64,000 bases of DNA from Bacillus sp. ISL-37 (GCF_018613315.1 NZ_JAGGQL010000008.1:86366-150365), one strand, 5' to 3'. Shown: positions 16,879 to 26,751, counted from the stretch's first letter. Numbers and translations: made by a program. Notes: generated by a model not told the origin, from the letters alone.

Positions 16879-17976
16879 TTATATAATGTTTATTTGGTAC
16901 TGAGTATTATTTTTATTTTCTCGATAAAAAGCCGCCATTGCAGCTATCCCTTCCTTGAAATCCGGGCATGCGATCCCGGAATCCTTTAAGTCATCCTGTG
17001 CCTGTGACGAATCGAAATGGCCTCTCCATGTAAAATAGTCGAGTGCTTCTTTTTCGACTCCAAGATACCTTCTGAGCACCCTGAAATTGAGTCCTCCTTT
17101 TGCGAGCGCCAGTGGGACAGAACCTTTTGGCTGCTTCTTCAACAATTCGTACATCATCATTTCATAAAGCTCAGACACTTTGTATGGTTTGGGATCTGTA
17201 AGATGATATGTTTTCCCTGCTCCTTTATCAGCAAAGGTTAAATAGGTTGTCGCCTCAATAATATAATCCACTGGCACAAGATTGACAACAGTATCGCCTT
17301 TGCCAAGCTTTGGCAAGAATGGCATGAAGCTGAGGCGGTCGATAAAATTCATGATGAAATACGGGCCATCAAATTTGATGGTTTCTCCTGTTGCTGAATG
17401 GCCTTTAACAATTCCTGGTCTGATGATGGTGACAGGAATCTCGGACTTCAATGCTTCCACAAGCACTTCAGCTTCATATTTAGTCTCTTCATAGTAGTTT
17501 TTGAATCCGGGTGGCTTGATTAATTCATCCTCATACAATATACCTTCCCGTTTGCCTGCAACATATCCGGTACTGAAATACGTATAGCGCTTGAGATTTT
17601 TTAAGGTCTTCGCCCATTCATTCACGTACCTAGTTCCATCCACATTCACACGGTACGCAATTTCCTTAGGAACCGCGAGGTCATATATAGCTGCCAGGTG
17701 GAAGATATGCGTTACAGCTGACTCAAGCTTTGCTTGCTTTTCATGGTCAATCGCCAGGCCTGATACTGTAATATCCCCTTTTATAATCTCGAACTGACCC
17801 TCAGACATGCTAAAATCCTGAATGATTGCTGCTCTCTCATCCTCTGCCTTCTCTACCATATTAGGCAACACCAATACATGAATCTTTCCTTTACCATTAT
17901 TTTTTCGTAAAACTTCTCTAATCAATTGATTGCTGATAAATCCAGGAAATCCTGTAAAAAAGTACCCGTACTCCAT
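16879..17976 (-). CDS. Extended SDR protein, fatty acyl-CoA reductase-like
   Basis: A 365-residue extended short-chain dehydrogenase/reductase. It has a Rossmann start YFFTGFPGFISNQLI (TGxxGxxxx type), the LAAIYD segment after the NAD site, a YxxxK-type active site (YYEETKYEAE near 160) and the downstream RPGIVKG. This pattern is close to NAD-binding_4 (male-sterility/acyl-CoA reductase) proteins. The ATG at 17976 lies after GAGGAGG; an upstream in-frame GTG lies inside that site. Paired with an aldehyde dehydrogenase, it suggests lipid-aldehyde metabolism, but no substrate is demonstrated. Confidence 0.8.
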   Translation of the reverse strand: MEYGYFFTGFPGFISNQLIREVLRKNNGKGKIHVLVLPNMVEKAEDERAAIIQDFSMSEGQFEIIKGDITVSGLAIDHEKQAKLESAVTHIFHLAAIYDLAVPKEIAYRVNVDGTRYVNEWAKTLKNLKRYTYFSTGYVAGKREGILYEDELIKPPGFKNYYEETKYEAEVLVEALKSEIPVTIIRPGIVKGHSATGETIKFDGPYFIMNFIDRLSFMPFLPKLGKGDTVVNLVPVDYIIEATTYLTFADKGAGKTYHLTDPKPYKVSELYEMMMYELLKKQPKGSVPLALAKGGLNFRVLRRYLGVEKEALDYFTWRGHFDSSQAQDDLKDSGIACPDFKEGIAAMAAFYRENKNNTQYQINII

Positions 17977-18128
17977 GAATGTCCTCCTCACAGTTAATTA
18001 GCTATATTTTAACGATAAGCGCTTACATCCGCAATCACTTTACAAACTATTCTGAAAAATACGATAAATAACGGGGTGGGTGCAACTAAGCGAGGAAGTT
18101 TCTTCGTGTATTGTGATGTTTTCTGGGA

Positions 18129-18160
18129 GAAAAAAATGCCTGGCTAATCTCAGCCAGACA
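18129..18160 (-). terminator. Terminator after the RND pump gene
   Basis: TGTCTGGCT / AGCCAGGCA stem followed by TTTTTTTCTC on the minus strand. Confidence 0.9.
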
Positions 18161-18167
18161 TCTCGCA

Positions 18168-21100
18168 TTATCTTCGTCTTCTAAAATCTTGATGTGAATC
18201 TTCTTCGTCTTTTATTTGGTGAAGAAGCTCTTCTAACATACCGGCCATTTCTTCTTTCGTGTATTTTCCCTTTTGGAAGGTTGTCGGCCTTTCTTCGGTT
18301 CCCGCTTCATATTCTGACTCTGTATGCTCTTTTAGCAGATAGGCTGGTACCAGATGGCCATCTGGTGTCGCATACATTTTATTTCTTCTTCGGTAGTCCT
18401 TGTCAAAGAAACTATAGACTACCGGAATGACAAACAGGGTCAGGAATGTACTGCTGATCAGGCCTCCAATTACCGTAATACCCATTGGCTGGTTGATTTC
18501 AGTGCCTTCCCCAATGCCTAGCGCCAGTGGAAGAAGTCCAAGAATGGTCGTCAACGCCGTCATCAAGATTGGGCGTGCCCTGTCTTTTACCGAAAGGACA
18601 ATCGCTTCATGCGGTATTAAACCACGCTCTTTCTTCTGGTTGATGTAGTCAACGATTACAATTGCATTATTAACTACGATACCTGCAAGCACAATAATTC
18701 CGATCACCACCGTCAAGCTTACTGGTGTTCCCGTTGCCGTCAGCGCCAGTGCGACACCAATTACCATCAGCGGAACCGTAAACATGATGACAAATGGATA
18801 CTTAAGTGACTCGAACTGGGCCGCCATTACAAGATAAATCAAGATGATTGCCAGAACGAAAGCCAGCACAAGATCATCGATTGATGATTCGAGCAGCTCT
18901 CTGTCTCCACTGAAGACTACCTCAGTTTCTTCTGGTAAATCAAGCTCAGCTATTCTCTCATCCACCTTTTTGGAAATATCACCAAGGTTTGTAGAGGATT
19001 TGTATTTCATTGTGAATTCAACTGCACCCTGCTGATTGATCCGCTGGATTCTGACAGGACCGCTGCCGGTTTCAATATTAGCAACCTGGCCAAGGGTAAT
19101 ATAGTTACCGTCAGGCTTCTTGATCAAAAGCTTTTTCAGCTCATTGATATTCTTGGTTACTTCACTATCATATTCTACATATACACCTAGAATTTCTCCA
19201 TCTTCACCGGGCATTTGTGTTGCCATATCTCCACGAGTTACATTGTTAACAATCATGGCAATTTGCGCTGGTGCCAGTCCCTGGGCCAGTGCTTTTTCCC
19301 TGTCAACCGTAATCTGAATTTCCTCAACAGTATCATTCTGGCTTGTAGTCAGCTCATTGACATCATCGAGCTCCTTCAGGGATTCATATATTCTATCAAC
19401 AGACTCATTCAGCCGTTTTTCACTGGTATCGCGAACATTGAAAGTCAGGGTGTTCGGAGCAGAACCGGATGTGGACTGCATATTAAAACCTAGTTCAGCA
19501 CTGCTGTTTGCATTTGCCGCAGCTTGTTCCAGCTCTTTTTTTACATTATCGACAAACTGGAAGGTACTGATTTCCCGTTCTTCAAGCTCATCCATCTTTA
19601 CATACAGTTCACCGACATTGGCATTCGTCGTGCCTCTGAATGAAGCCTCTTGTGTAGTACCCACCAGGCTTACATAAACATCGACCTCTTCTTCATCTTT
19701 CAATTTATCTTCGAGAGCAGCCATGACTTTTTGAGTCTCAGAAAGAGCGGCTCCATTTTCGAGATTCACCCTGATGCTGAAGAATCCTTCATCTGTAGGA
19801 GGGATAAACTGGGTGCCAACTGTTGTCACTCCATAACCGCCTCCGGCCAGCATCAGCAAAGTGATCAGAATGACGATGAATCGATGGCGAAGTGCCCACC
19901 TGATCGATTTTTCCAATCCTTTCAATGAGCCTGAGCGCTGCCTTCTCGCTTCGAGATTTTTCTTAGGCGCCTTCAATAGCCTGCTGGCTAACATTGGGAC
20001 AACAGTCAATGCAACCACTAATGAAGCAAACAAACTGAATGAAATCGTCAAAGCGAACTCTGTAAACAGCTCGCCGATGATACCAGAGATGAAGACAACT
20101 GGCAAAAACACTGCTACAGTCGTCAAAGTTGATGCAGTAATAGCAGCTCCTACTTCCTTAGCTCCATCCCTTGCCGCTGTTTTCGGATCCTTGCCCATTG
20201 AAAGATGGCGGTATATATTTTCGATGACGACGATCGCATTATCCACCAGCATCCCGATTCCGAGTGCCAGTCCCCCAAGGGTCATGATATTCAATGTAAA
20301 ATCAGCAAAGAACATCAATACGAAGGTGAAGATGACCGAATACGGAATCGCTATCCCGATGATAAGCGGACTCTTCACATTTCTAAGGAAGAAGAACAGA
20401 ACGGCCATCGCTAGCAATCCCCCGACAATCAGGGAGCTTGAAATATTTCCGATTGCCATTTTGATGTAATCTCCCTGGTCAAAGAGTACCTCCGACTCTA
20501 TCCCAGCGTATTTATCACGTTCAAGCAATGTCTCCAACTCTTCGAGAAAAGCTTCTGAAACCTCTGCCGTGTTGGCATCCGATTGCTGCAGGACACTCAA
20601 CAGTACGGAAGGAGTCTGATTCGTCCTTGTAATCGTATTATCATCCTGTTTCTGCAGCACAACTGTTCCAACATCCTCTAGAGTGACCTTCTCATTTGTC
20701 ACCGGATTGTTGAATACAGTCAAGTTCTTTAACGTATCTAATGAATCCAAATTACTGATGATCCTTGTCGTCAGTTCTTTGCCATCTGTCAAAATCGTAT
20801 CACCAGGCATTGATACATCATTAGCCCTGATCAGGTCGACAATATCGGACTGGCTCAGTTTATAGCTCTTTAACTTTTCCTGGTCAAGTTCCACCCTTAC
20901 TTCCCGTACGGATGTACCTGATAAATTGACGCTTGCGACTCCTTCAACCTTGGTAAGTTCCAGTTCTAGCTCTTCCGCCAGCTCCCTTAGCGCAGATTCA
21001 TCCTGGCCGGAGCTTAAGGATAGCTGGATGACTGGAAATTGAGACGGATCGAACTTCATGAATCTCGGCTTATTCGCATCGTCTGGAATCGGCGTCATAT

Positions 21101-21437
21101 CCAGCCTCTGGATGACTTCATCCTGGATATCATCAATATTGGTTGTCCAGGAAAACTGCATCAGGATTAGGTTGGCACCCTCCTGTGAAGTAGAAGTCAT
21201 CGTCTTGATTCCCGGCAGCGTAGCCAAATTAGCCTCGAGTGGCTTCGTCACCTTTTCCAAAACTTCCTCTGGACTGGCTCCCTGATAATTGGTCACAACT
21301 ACCCCAACAGGCGGATTTATATCCGGAATCAGTTTCAAAGGAATCCTCATCAATGAAACAACCCCAAGAATCAGGACCAAGAACATGGTCACTAATGTAA
21401 AAACAGGCCTTCTAATCGAAAAATTACTGATTTTCAT
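18168..21437 (-). CDS. swrC: RND efflux permease, SwrC (YerP)-like
   Basis: A 1089-residue AcrB/HAE1-type pump, a size typical of the Gram-positive SwrC proteins (1065 in B. subtilis). It has twelve predicted transmembrane segments in the 1+5+1+5 plan and two large extracytoplasmic loops (about 35-330 and 560-850). The TM4 proton-relay region reads GMLVDNAIVVIENI, with one Asp and an Asn where Gram-negative pumps have two Asp; this is usual in the SwrC group. B. subtilis SwrC exports surfactin and other amphipathic agents. AAAGGAG precedes the ATG. No membrane-fusion partner is encoded nearby. A TetR-type operator lies in the promoter region. Confidence 0.88.
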   Translation of the reverse strand: MKISNFSIRRPVFTLVTMFLVLILGVVSLMRIPLKLIPDINPPVGVVVTNYQGASPEEVLEKVTKPLEANLATLPGIKTMTSTSQEGANLILMQFSWTTNIDDIQDEVIQRLDMTPIPDDANKPRFMKFDPSQFPVIQLSLSSGQDESALRELAEELELELTKVEGVASVNLSGTSVREVRVELDQEKLKSYKLSQSDIVDLIRANDVSMPGDTILTDGKELTTRIISNLDSLDTLKNLTVFNNPVTNEKVTLEDVGTVVLQKQDDNTITRTNQTPSVLLSVLQQSDANTAEVSEAFLEELETLLERDKYAGIESEVLFDQGDYIKMAIGNISSSLIVGGLLAMAVLFFFLRNVKSPLIIGIAIPYSVIFTFVLMFFADFTLNIMTLGGLALGIGMLVDNAIVVIENIYRHLSMGKDPKTAARDGAKEVGAAITASTLTTVAVFLPVVFISGIIGELFTEFALTISFSLFASLVVALTVVPMLASRLLKAPKKNLEARRQRSGSLKGLEKSIRWALRHRFIVILITLLMLAGGGYGVTTVGTQFIPPTDEGFFSIRVNLENGAALSETQKVMAALEDKLKDEEEVDVYVSLVGTTQEASFRGTTNANVGELYVKMDELEEREISTFQFVDNVKKELEQAAANANSSAELGFNMQSTSGSAPNTLTFNVRDTSEKRLNESVDRIYESLKELDDVNELTTSQNDTVEEIQITVDREKALAQGLAPAQIAMIVNNVTRGDMATQMPGEDGEILGVYVEYDSEVTKNINELKKLLIKKPDGNYITLGQVANIETGSGPVRIQRINQQGAVEFTMKYKSSTNLGDISKKVDERIAELDLPEETEVVFSGDRELLESSIDDLVLAFVLAIILIYLVMAAQFESLKYPFVIMFTVPLMVIGVALALTATGTPVSLTVVIGIIVLAGIVVNNAIVIVDYINQKKERGLIPHEAIVLSVKDRARPILMTALTTILGLLPLALGIGEGTEINQPMGITVIGGLISSTFLTLFVIPVVYSFFDKDYRRRNKMYATPDGHLVPAYLLKEHTESEYEAGTEERPTTFQKGKYTKEEMAGMLEELLHQIKDEEDSHQDFRRRR

Positions 21438-21467
21438 ACGCTAACTCCTTTCGGCGGTAAAACACAG

Positions 21468-21485
21468 TGACTGACCGGACGGTTA
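21468..21485 (-). promoter_or_regulatory. TetR-type operator in front of swrC
   Basis: TGACTGACCGGACGGTTA is an imperfect palindrome centred on CCGG, of the form bound by many AcrR/QacR-like repressors. It lies 31-48 bases upstream of the pump start, next to a possible -10 (CATAAT). A related sequence is found at 59677-59698. Confidence 0.5.
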
Positions 21486-21835
21486 TTATGTACCATCCTT
21501 AATATAGTGAAGCAACATGGATAATTCAACTATCCAGTGTACAATTTATAAGAACAATTTTTAACATTTGTATCCCATAAGCATACCTTTCATTTTATAG
21601 TAACCAAAGAATTAATGAAACTTTTAGGCGCTGAAATTTCAGTTTGGCAATGTAGCTCAACTTAACTGCTTTCATGCATTAAGATTATGAAATGAAGTTT
21701 ATATGGCCCGTACCAGTTGTTCTCCACGAGTTCCGGCACAAAAGGGTTTTCAGGTCCCGTTTCTGGATAGATGAGTCTGTTTTGTCGAAAAGCATAATTT
21801 TATGAAAGTGCATATAAGAATACCCTAGGGGCAGG

Positions 21836-22250
21836 AATTATACCCTTATGAAGCACGCTCCACTCACATAAGGGTATCTTTAAACCAGAAAGATGTCCTT
21901 AAGAAGCACGCTCCACTCACATAAGGGTATCTTTAAACCAGAAGATGTCCTTAAGAAGCACGCTCCACTCACATAAGGGTACCTTTAGGCCAGAAAGATG
22001 CCCTTATAAAGCACGCTCCACTCATATAAGGGTACCTTTAGACCAGAAAGATGCCCTTATGAAGCACGCTCCACTCATATAAGGGTACCTTTAGACCAGA
22101 AAGATGCCCTTATGAAGATCAATCCACTCACATAAGGGTACCTTTAGGCCAGAAAGATGCCCTTATGAAGCACGCTCCACTCATAAAAGGGTACCTTTAG
22201 ACCAGAAAGATGCCCTTATGAAGCACGCTCCACTCATATATGGATATAAG
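21836..22250. repeat. Tandem array, eight 53-bp units with internal hairpins
   Basis: AAGCACGCTCCACTCA recurs at 21851, 21904, 21956, 22009, 22062, 22115 (variant), 22168 and 22221: period 53, once 52. Each unit holds CCCTTAT and ATAAGGG, which can pair across the AAGCACG block, and also AAGGGTACCTTT and AAAGATGCCCTT, which can pair across the other half. Units differ by one to five bases. There is no ORF with start signals. The flanking DNA (21486-21835 and 22251-22302) shows nothing else. Confidence 0.9.
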
Positions 22251-22302
22251 TTATACCATGGTTGGAAATAGTCGCATTAGTAACGACAAAAAAAACGGCA
22301 GC

Positions 22303-23700
22303 TTATGCCACCGCATTTTTCCCAGTCTTCGATAATGTTATTCCGGTAAATCCTGCTGCTAGTGTTAGTAGGGGTGACAGCAGACAAAAGAATGCAAATG
22401 GAACATAATCCATCGTGCTGACTCCAAGGACGCTGCTAAGGAAAACACCGCACACGCTCCAGGGAACAAGTGGATTAAGTACCGTCCCCGCATCCTCCAG
22501 AACACGAGAAAGATTCTTTGGATGCAGCCCGGCTTTTTCAAAGTGGCCTGCAAATGTATTACCGGTTATAAGGATCGAAAGATATTGCTCACCGATCAAA
22601 AAGTTAATCCCGATTGCAGATAAAGCCGTTGACCCTATTAGCACAGGTACCTTTTCAAGACTGCTGGCAAGCCCTCGTAATAAAGCTGGAAGAACACCAA
22701 GCTTGAACAATAACCCACCCATGCTCAAAGCAAGGAGTACAAGCGACACTGAGAAATACATGCTCTCAAGGCCACCGCGGCTCAGCAGGGAATCCAGCTG
22801 TTCGTTGCCACTCTCAGAAACATAGCCTGAGTATAAAATTCCTGGAAGCTGCCCCCAGTCAGTTTGCGGGACAACCATCATACTGATGATCATCGCTGAA
22901 AGGGTTCCTGCTCCTAGTGTCAAAATTGAAGACACTTTCCTCACTGCAAGTATCGCAATGATAGCCAGTGGAATGAGTGAGTACCAGTTTACAAGATTCA
23001 TCTCCAAAAGAGTATTCTGCAAACTTCCAAGCTTTGTGAAGTCAGCTGAACCCAGTTCTGGCGACAAAGCAGCAAACAACACCAGTGAAATGAAGAACGC
23101 AGGTATCGTCGTCCAGCTCATGTTTTTGATATGTTCAAAAAGATCTACTTTCACAGTAGCAGACGCTAAAACGGTTGTATCCGACAGCGGTGACATTTTA
23201 TCACCAAGGAATGCGCCTGATACCACCGCACCAGCCGTAATGGCCAATGAGAATCCCAAACTTTCACTAACCGCCATGAACGCTACACCAATCACAGCTG
23301 AGGTAGTCAATGAACTGCCAATGCTTAACCCAATAACAGATGTGACAATAAAGACAATCGCATAAAACCATTTTCCAGTCACTAAATCAAATGCGATATA
23401 TATTAATGTTGGAATGGTCCCCGCTGCAATCCAGCTGCTGACCAGCATTCCTATAAAGAAAAAAATCATCACAGCTCCGAGGCCCGCCTTGGCACCTTCA
23501 ACCATGCTTTGCTCAAGCTCAGCCATCTTGATTTTTTTCACCAACCCATAAATGATCAATGAACCGATTCCTATCAGGACCGGAATGTGCGGCATTAGTT
23601 CAAGTTTTATCATGCCATAACCGATTCCCGCCAGAAGCAATAATATAACAGCGGCAGCCTCAGAAGTTTTCAATGATATTGATTGGCTTTGGTTTAACAT
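22303..23700 (-). CDS. NhaC-type transporter under T-box control (probable tyrosine transporter)
   Basis: A 465-residue membrane protein of the NhaC Na+/H+ antiporter family, with about 12 segments and the conserved GAFLGDKMSPLSDTT motif near 170. The ATG at 23700 follows GGGGGAA; a longer frame would translate the T-box itself. Being preceded by a tyrosine-type T-box makes it similar to B. subtilis-group yheL-like genes, which have been predicted as tyrosine transporters, so amino-acid uptake coupled to Na+ or H+ is more likely than simple Na+/H+ exchange. The poly-T-less end at 22303 is followed by the 53-bp array. Confidence 0.82.
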   Translation of the reverse strand: MLNQSQSISLKTSEAAAVILLLLAGIGYGMIKLELMPHIPVLIGIGSLIIYGLVKKIKMAELEQSMVEGAKAGLGAVMIFFFIGMLVSSWIAAGTIPTLIYIAFDLVTGKWFYAIVFIVTSVIGLSIGSSLTTSAVIGVAFMAVSESLGFSLAITAGAVVSGAFLGDKMSPLSDTTVLASATVKVDLFEHIKNMSWTTIPAFFISLVLFAALSPELGSADFTKLGSLQNTLLEMNLVNWYSLIPLAIIAILAVRKVSSILTLGAGTLSAMIISMMVVPQTDWGQLPGILYSGYVSESGNEQLDSLLSRGGLESMYFSVSLVLLALSMGGLLFKLGVLPALLRGLASSLEKVPVLIGSTALSAIGINFLIGEQYLSILITGNTFAGHFEKAGLHPKNLSRVLEDAGTVLNPLVPWSVCGVFLSSVLGVSTMDYVPFAFFCLLSPLLTLAAGFTGITLSKTGKNAVA

Positions 23701-23728
23701 GATGATTCCCCCAATTAGTAGTAAAATA

Positions 23729-23977
23729 CAAAAAACCCCTCTACGTCTAGGGACGAAGGAGCTCCGCGGTACCACCCTAATTGGCAAACAGTTATATCTG
23801 CCCACTTCATTAATAGTGCCTATCTGTGACAGGTGTAATTCAAATCATCCATTGCCTGGATTTTCATCAACCATCCAGTTTCTTTGTGCTGCTCATGGGG
23901 ATTCTACTAATATCTGTCGGCACCATATACTTAACTTTTACACTTAAACGCTTTTATGCATAAAAGCGATTTAGAAT
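23729..23977 (-). promoter_or_regulatory. T-box riboswitch leader, probably tyrosine-specific
   Basis: The T-box core AGGGTGGTACCGCGG lies at 23764-23778 (minus strand), followed by a terminator (CCCTAGACGTAGAGGGG then TTTTTT, about 23729-23752). Stem I is closed by GACAG/CTGTC. The 5' side carries the AGTAGAA bulge; the 3' side of the specifier loop reads GAATTACACC, giving TAC (23835-23837) as the likely specifier codon. The T-box base that pairs with the tRNA discriminator is U (TGGT), fitting an A discriminator as in tRNA-Tyr. When uncharged tRNA binds, the antiterminator forms and the transporter is made. The amino acid is inferred. Confidence 0.93.
23949..23968 (-). promoter_or_regulatory. 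Perfect 20-bp palindrome at the start of the T-box transcript
   Basis: CGCTTTTATGCATAAAAGCG is a perfect palindrome lying at about +9 to +28 of the predicted transcript, before Stem I. Could be an operator or a 5' stabilising hairpin. Confidence 0.6.
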
Positions 23978-23983
23978 AATATT

Positions 23984-24012
23984 AATATAGTATCTGATTT
24001 GGAAAATGTCAA
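23984..24012 (-). promoter_or_regulatory. SigA promoter of the T-box transcript
   Basis: TTGACA (24007-24012) and TATATT (23984-23989) on the minus strand are separated by exactly 17 bases. Confidence 0.85.
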
Positions 24013-24116
24013 TAGATAATACTTAATTAGGTGTAACTTTGCTATGTTCCCTGACTTTCTGGAAGCACCTTCATATTCTACAGATTTATTCTCTCACAAA
24101 AATCCAGGTCTATATA

Positions 24117-24150
24117 AAAAGAGCCGGCATTTGATCAATGCCGGCTCAAC
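24117..24150 (-). terminator. Terminator after prfC
   Basis: GAGCCGGCATT / AATGCCGGCTC 11-bp stem followed by TTTTTATA on the minus strand. Confidence 0.93.
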
Positions 24151-24153
24151 TTA

Positions 24154-25728
24154 TTATGAAGCATCCATAGGATTATAAAGTTTTACTTCTGGATTCTTGT
24201 CCTGGAACCACCTTAAGGCAAATTCATTCTCGAATAAGAATACTTTTTTGTCATAACGGTCATTGACAAGCAGGCTCCTCGAGCTGGACAAGTTTTCGTT
24301 CACATCGTCGCCTTCAATCCAGCGGGCAATCTTGGATCCTTGTCTTTCCATCAGAACCTCTACGTTATATTCGTTGCGCATCCTTGCTTCGAATACTTCA
24401 AATTGAAGCTGTCCGACAGCACCAAGAAGGTACTCTTCCGTCTTCAATGTCTTGAATAGCTGGATGGCTCCTTCTTGGACAAGCTGCTGGATTCCTTTAT
24501 GGAAATGTTTTTGCTTCATGACGTTCTTTGCTGAAACCCTTACGAAAAGTTCTGGTGTGAACTGGGGAAGCTTTTCATACAGGAATCCTTCCTTGCCAGA
24601 AACAATCGTATCGCCAATCTGGTATGTGCCTGGGTCGTAAAGCCCGATGATGTCACCTGCTACAGCTTCCTCAACAGTACTGCGATCATCAGCCATGAAC
24701 TGTGTAGATTGCGCAAGCTTCATTGATTTTCCTGTACGGCTAAGCTGGACGGTCATTCCTCGCTCAAACTTGCCTGAGCAGATGCGCAGGAAGGCAATTC
24801 TGTCGCGATGGGCCGGGTTCATGTTTGCCTGGATTTTAAAGATAAAGCCAGAAAACTCCTCTGATTGCGGATCAACTTCCCCTGCAGTCGAATTCCTTGG
24901 CTGTGGTTCCGGCGCAAATTGCAGATAGGAATCTAGGAATGTCTGGACACCGAAAGTCGTCAGGGCGCTTCCAAAAAATACAGGTGTCAATGTTCCATCG
25001 GCAATCCTTTCCTTGGAGAATTCATTTCCTGCTTCATTCAAAAGCATGATTTCCTCTAATGTCTGGTCATATAAGGAAGACTCTTTTATGGAATGATCTC
25101 CAGCTATTTCGCCTTCTTCATTCAATGGAACAAAGCGTTTGTCCTCTTCTACACGGAACTGTTCAATCCGGTTGTTGAATCGGTCATAAATCCCGAGGAA
25201 CTCCTTGCCCATGCCAATCGGCCAATTCATTGGATAAGATTCAATTCCAAGCACTTCTTCCAATTCAGCAAGAAGCTCAAGAGGGGCTTTACCCTGGCGA
25301 TCAAGCTTGTTGATAAAGGTAAAGATCGGAATTCCTCTCATACGGCAAACCTTGAAAAGCTTGAGAGTCTGGTCCTCGATACCCTTTGCAGAGTCTATGA
25401 TCATAACGGCACTGTCGACCGCAGTTAACGTTCTATAAGTGTCCTCAGAGAAATCCTGGTGGCCTGGTGTATCAAGGATGTTGACCTTGAAGCCATCATA
25501 ATCAAATTGCATCACACTTGAGGTAACGGAGATTCCACGCTGCTTCTCGATTTCCATCCAGTCACTTGTGGCAAACTTTCCAGTCTTCTTCGCTTTTACC
25601 GTACCCGCATCACGGATTGCGCCGCCGAACAGCAATAGCTTTTCCGTAAGTGTCGTTTTCCCGGCATCCGGGTGGGAAATAATCGCAAAGGTCCTTCGCG
25701 ATTGTACTTCATCTTTTAATTTTTTCAT
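24154..25728 (-). CDS. prfC: Peptide chain release factor 3 (RF3)
   Basis: A 524-residue translational GTPase, full length for RF3. The G motifs are clear: HPDAGKTT (G1, ~19), the DTPGHQDF (G3, ~86) and NKLD (G4, ~141). The switch region GISVTSS is RF3-like, which separates it from EF-G and TetM. RF3 recycles RF1/RF2 from the ribosome after termination. The ATG lies about 12 bases after AAAGGA. Monocistronic, own terminator. Confidence 0.96.
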   Translation of the reverse strand: MKKLKDEVQSRRTFAIISHPDAGKTTLTEKLLLFGGAIRDAGTVKAKKTGKFATSDWMEIEKQRGISVTSSVMQFDYDGFKVNILDTPGHQDFSEDTYRTLTAVDSAVMIIDSAKGIEDQTLKLFKVCRMRGIPIFTFINKLDRQGKAPLELLAELEEVLGIESYPMNWPIGMGKEFLGIYDRFNNRIEQFRVEEDKRFVPLNEEGEIAGDHSIKESSLYDQTLEEIMLLNEAGNEFSKERIADGTLTPVFFGSALTTFGVQTFLDSYLQFAPEPQPRNSTAGEVDPQSEEFSGFIFKIQANMNPAHRDRIAFLRICSGKFERGMTVQLSRTGKSMKLAQSTQFMADDRSTVEEAVAGDIIGLYDPGTYQIGDTIVSGKEGFLYEKLPQFTPELFVRVSAKNVMKQKHFHKGIQQLVQEGAIQLFKTLKTEEYLLGAVGQLQFEVFEARMRNEYNVEVLMERQGSKIARWIEGDDVNENLSSSRSLLVNDRYDKKVFLFENEFALRWFQDKNPEVKLYNPMDAS

Positions 25729-25876
25729 GGTTTAAATGTTTCCTTTCTGTATAAAGGCAAATTTCCTCATAAGTTTAATCTTATCTTTCTGGCGTTAAGT
25801 TTGCAATCCTACAAATGCATATCAGAACTTTTAAATATTTTCCTTTAACGTTTATAATAACTTCAGGAGGTGCAGC

Positions 25877-26746
25877 ATGGATTCAGTTACACATACACTT
25901 TTCGGTTTAGCCTTATATGGTGCCGTTGATAAAAAACATATGGAAAAATCGCAGAAGCGTGCTTATTTACTAACCGCGGTCGGCGCAAGCCAGATCCCCG
26001 ACATAGATGTCATTTCACAACTATGGGATAATGAAGGACTTTACCAGATGTGGCACCGAGGCATCACCCATTCAATTTTCCTGACACCATTATGGGCCGC
26101 TTTATTTTTTCTACTATCTTTCCTTCTATTTAAAGTAAAAGATGTAAAACTTTTTTTCCTAGGCTGGCTTGCGGTAATTATCCATAATACAGCCGATTTA
26201 TTCAACGCCTGGGGAACTGGCTATCTCGAACCATTTTCCAATATAAGAATCACATTTGGGACAATCCCCATCATTGATTTCGTTTTTTGGGTGATACTCG
26301 GAACTGCATTTGTTGCGTCAAAGCTTAATAAGGTAAAAAGTCCATCCTACTTTAAACTTGCATGGGTCTTCATTGCTCTGCATGTCATTATCCAAAGTGT
26401 CCAGGGCTGGATGCTTTATAATCAATATGAGGACGATTATGAACAGATTGCACTTTCTGCCGGCTTCATTCCATGGACATATACAGTAATCGCGAAAAGC
26501 GATAGTGAAGTGAATATCTTCCAGGATAATCTCTTCTCCGAAAGAAAGCTCCAATATGAGCTTACTTCCGCAGAGGATACAGATCTCAATGTTTTATTCT
26601 CTGAAAAACCCGAAGCTAAGACGCTTACTGAATGGTCCCCATTTGTCGTAATCGTCGACGACGGAGATAGGTTAGGAGTATACGATCCTCGCTTCTACCG
26701 AAACGGACAATCTTTCCTATTTGAGTATATCGATAAAACACAATAA
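25877..26746 (+). CDS. yfhP: YfhP-like membrane-bound metal-dependent hydrolase family protein
   Basis: A 289-residue YdjM/YfhP-type protein. The metal-binding motifs of the family are visible: HTLFG near residue 6, PDIDV near 41 and HRGITHS near 60. Four to five hydrophobic segments follow (about 66-85, 90-108, 128-146, 158-178), then a soluble extracytoplasmic tail from ~185. AGGAGGTG precedes the ATG. Members are predicted hydrolases linked to membrane lipids in some organisms; the B. subtilis protein has no firmly established reaction. Faces away from prfC. Confidence 0.82.
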   Translation: MDSVTHTLFGLALYGAVDKKHMEKSQKRAYLLTAVGASQIPDIDVISQLWDNEGLYQMWHRGITHSIFLTPLWAALFFLLSFLLFKVKDVKLFFLGWLAVIIHNTADLFNAWGTGYLEPFSNIRITFGTIPIIDFVFWVILGTAFVASKLNKVKSPSYFKLAWVFIALHVIIQSVQGWMLYNQYEDDYEQIALSAGFIPWTYTVIAKSDSEVNIFQDNLFSERKLQYELTSAEDTDLNVLFSEKPEAKTLTEWSPFVVIVDDGDRLGVYDPRFYRNGQSFLFEYIDKTQ

Positions 26747-26751
26747 GAAAG

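Noticed and set aside
21836..22250. CRISPR-like appearance of the 53-bp array (also 40020-40945)
   Set aside because: The entire unit is repeated with only point differences; there are no unique spacers, no leader and no cas genes.
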